Assembly (NCBI RefSeq): GCF_900107855.1
Contig: NZ_FNRJ01000022.1
Span: forward strand, 1 to 45,139
Direction of reading: 5' to 3'
Source of the DNA: Marinobacterium iners DSM 11526
Lineage (GTDB): Bacteria > Pseudomonadota > Gammaproteobacteria > Pseudomonadales > Balneatricaceae
Length of the DNA: 45,139 nt
A model generated the notes under the pieces. The model did no database searches. It saw only the letters and a program-made list of their open reading frames with translations, and was not told the origin of the DNA. Each line of letters begins with the position of its first letter. Position 1 is the stretch's first letter. Shown here one piece after another: positions 44,673 through 45,139 of this stretch. Made by a program: the position numbers and the translations under genes.

Positions 44673-45139
44673 TGATCTTCCCCCGATAAATCGGACACCT
44701 ACGCTGCTCATACCGTCATTACTTCATATTCAACTGGACTTAGGTAATTTAAGCTTGAGTGTAGTCGAACTCGATTATAAAAGTGCTGGATGTATCCGAC
44801 CAGCTTATCTCTCAGATGCATTTCGCCATAAAAGACATTTTCCTTTATCAGCTCACCTTTCAAGGTATGAAAGAACGACTCCATTTCCGCATTGTCTGTA
44901 CACATACCTGGACGGTTGGCACTGGCTAGAATTCCGTGTTGCTTTAGAAGCGACTGGATCTCGTGGGCACGGTATTCAACCCCACGATCCGTATGAAAAA
45001 TCAGACCAGGATCAGGTCGTCGGTTACGCAGCGCCATCTGTAATGAGGCCTTCGTCAGTGATACCGTCTTCTGCTTACCCAAAGACCAACCCACAATACG
45101 ACGGGAATATAGGTCGATTACCGCAGCCAGATACAGCCA
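44673..45139 (-). mobile_element. IS3-family insertion sequence, right part (runs off window)
   Basis: The element ends at 44673 with TGATCTTCCCCCGATAAATC, a TG-start terminal repeat as in IS3 elements; CCGAT-AA-ATCGG is a small palindrome inside it. It contains the 3' part of orfB. It is inserted in the attC of the cassette above GFA 2. Confidence 0.75.
44708..45139 (-). CDS. IS3-family transposase OrfB (partial)
   Basis: This is the C-terminal 143 residues of an rve-domain DDE transposase, extending beyond the right edge. The triad is visible: D in LAAVIDLYSRRI, D in FHTDRGVEY and E in NAEMESFFHTLK, and the tail HSSLNYLSPVEYE is typical. It is intact as far as seen. Confidence 0.9.
   Translation of the reverse strand, partial: WLYLAAVIDLYSRRIVGWSLGKQKTVSLTKASLQMALRNRRPDPGLIFHTDRGVEYRAHEIQSLLKQHGILASANRPGMCTDNAEMESFFHTLKGELIKENVFYGEMHLRDKLVGYIQHFYNRVRLHSSLNYLSPVEYEVMTV

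Overview
The window looks like a chromosome segment of a marine or environmental gammaproteobacterium, with gene neighbourhoods typical of the Oceanospirillaceae, Marinobacterium and Pseudomonas. The basis is the caa3-type oxidase cluster order, the ilvC/ilvY and ilvIH loci, DUF2909 and DUF2970 proteins, and a putrescine/spermidine ABC transporter. No rRNA or tRNA was seen. Genus is inference.

Bases 1-33,600 are mostly core. Positions 371-8846 hold, mainly on the minus strand, a cytochrome c oxidase operon (ctaC-ctaD-ctaG-ctaE, SURF1, a CxxxC membrane-anchored protein, ctaA, cyoE, a Yip1 protein). A small twin-TM gene (DUF2909) lies antisense inside it. Next come pssA, three tandem single-domain protoglobin paralogues, ilvC with divergent ilvY, an SLC13 permease, a Tat-exported dienelactone-hydrolase-like protein, a polyamine ABC operon (SBP, terminator, ATPase, two permeases) and ilvIH. 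A long minus-strand run follows: rlmJ, lipoprotein, response regulator, SIMPL protein, OsmC-YcaO fusion, a secreted RNase with its barstar inhibitor, a HerA-like ATPase, VF530 and a diguanylate cyclase.

Bases 33,650-37,310 are transitional. A LamG/choice-of-anchor-U surface protein is bracketed by two IS256-type transposase remnants that share a 28-bp terminal repeat. An AraC/GyrI-type regulator and a YidB-like gene follow.

Bases 37,400-45,139 are the most interesting part. Small AT-rich minus-strand genes alternate with attC-like recombination sites, so this is read as the distal end of a chromosomal integron cassette array; the integrase and attI would lie to the right of the window. Seven attC sites (three of them interrupted) are recognisable. 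Cassette products are a 4-TM protein, two GFA-family zinc proteins, a secreted protein and a TPR-like protein. A 1016-aa Upf1-like SF1 helicase occupies a cassette position. Three mobile elements sit in attC sites: an IS3-family element at the right edge, a complete IS110-family element, and a decayed IS110 remnant.

The best candidate for an undescribed system is the complete IS110 element (about 1.2 kb, 42,074-43,276). It splits an attC exactly at its conserved R'' box. Upstream of its transposase is a non-coding region with the architecture of a bridge RNA. That region contains a 9-nt stretch complementary to the attC R'' junction (TAACAAGTG) and a 7-nt stretch identical to the element's own right end (ACAGTCA). 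This would explain attC-specific insertion as RNA-guided targeting of integron cassettes.
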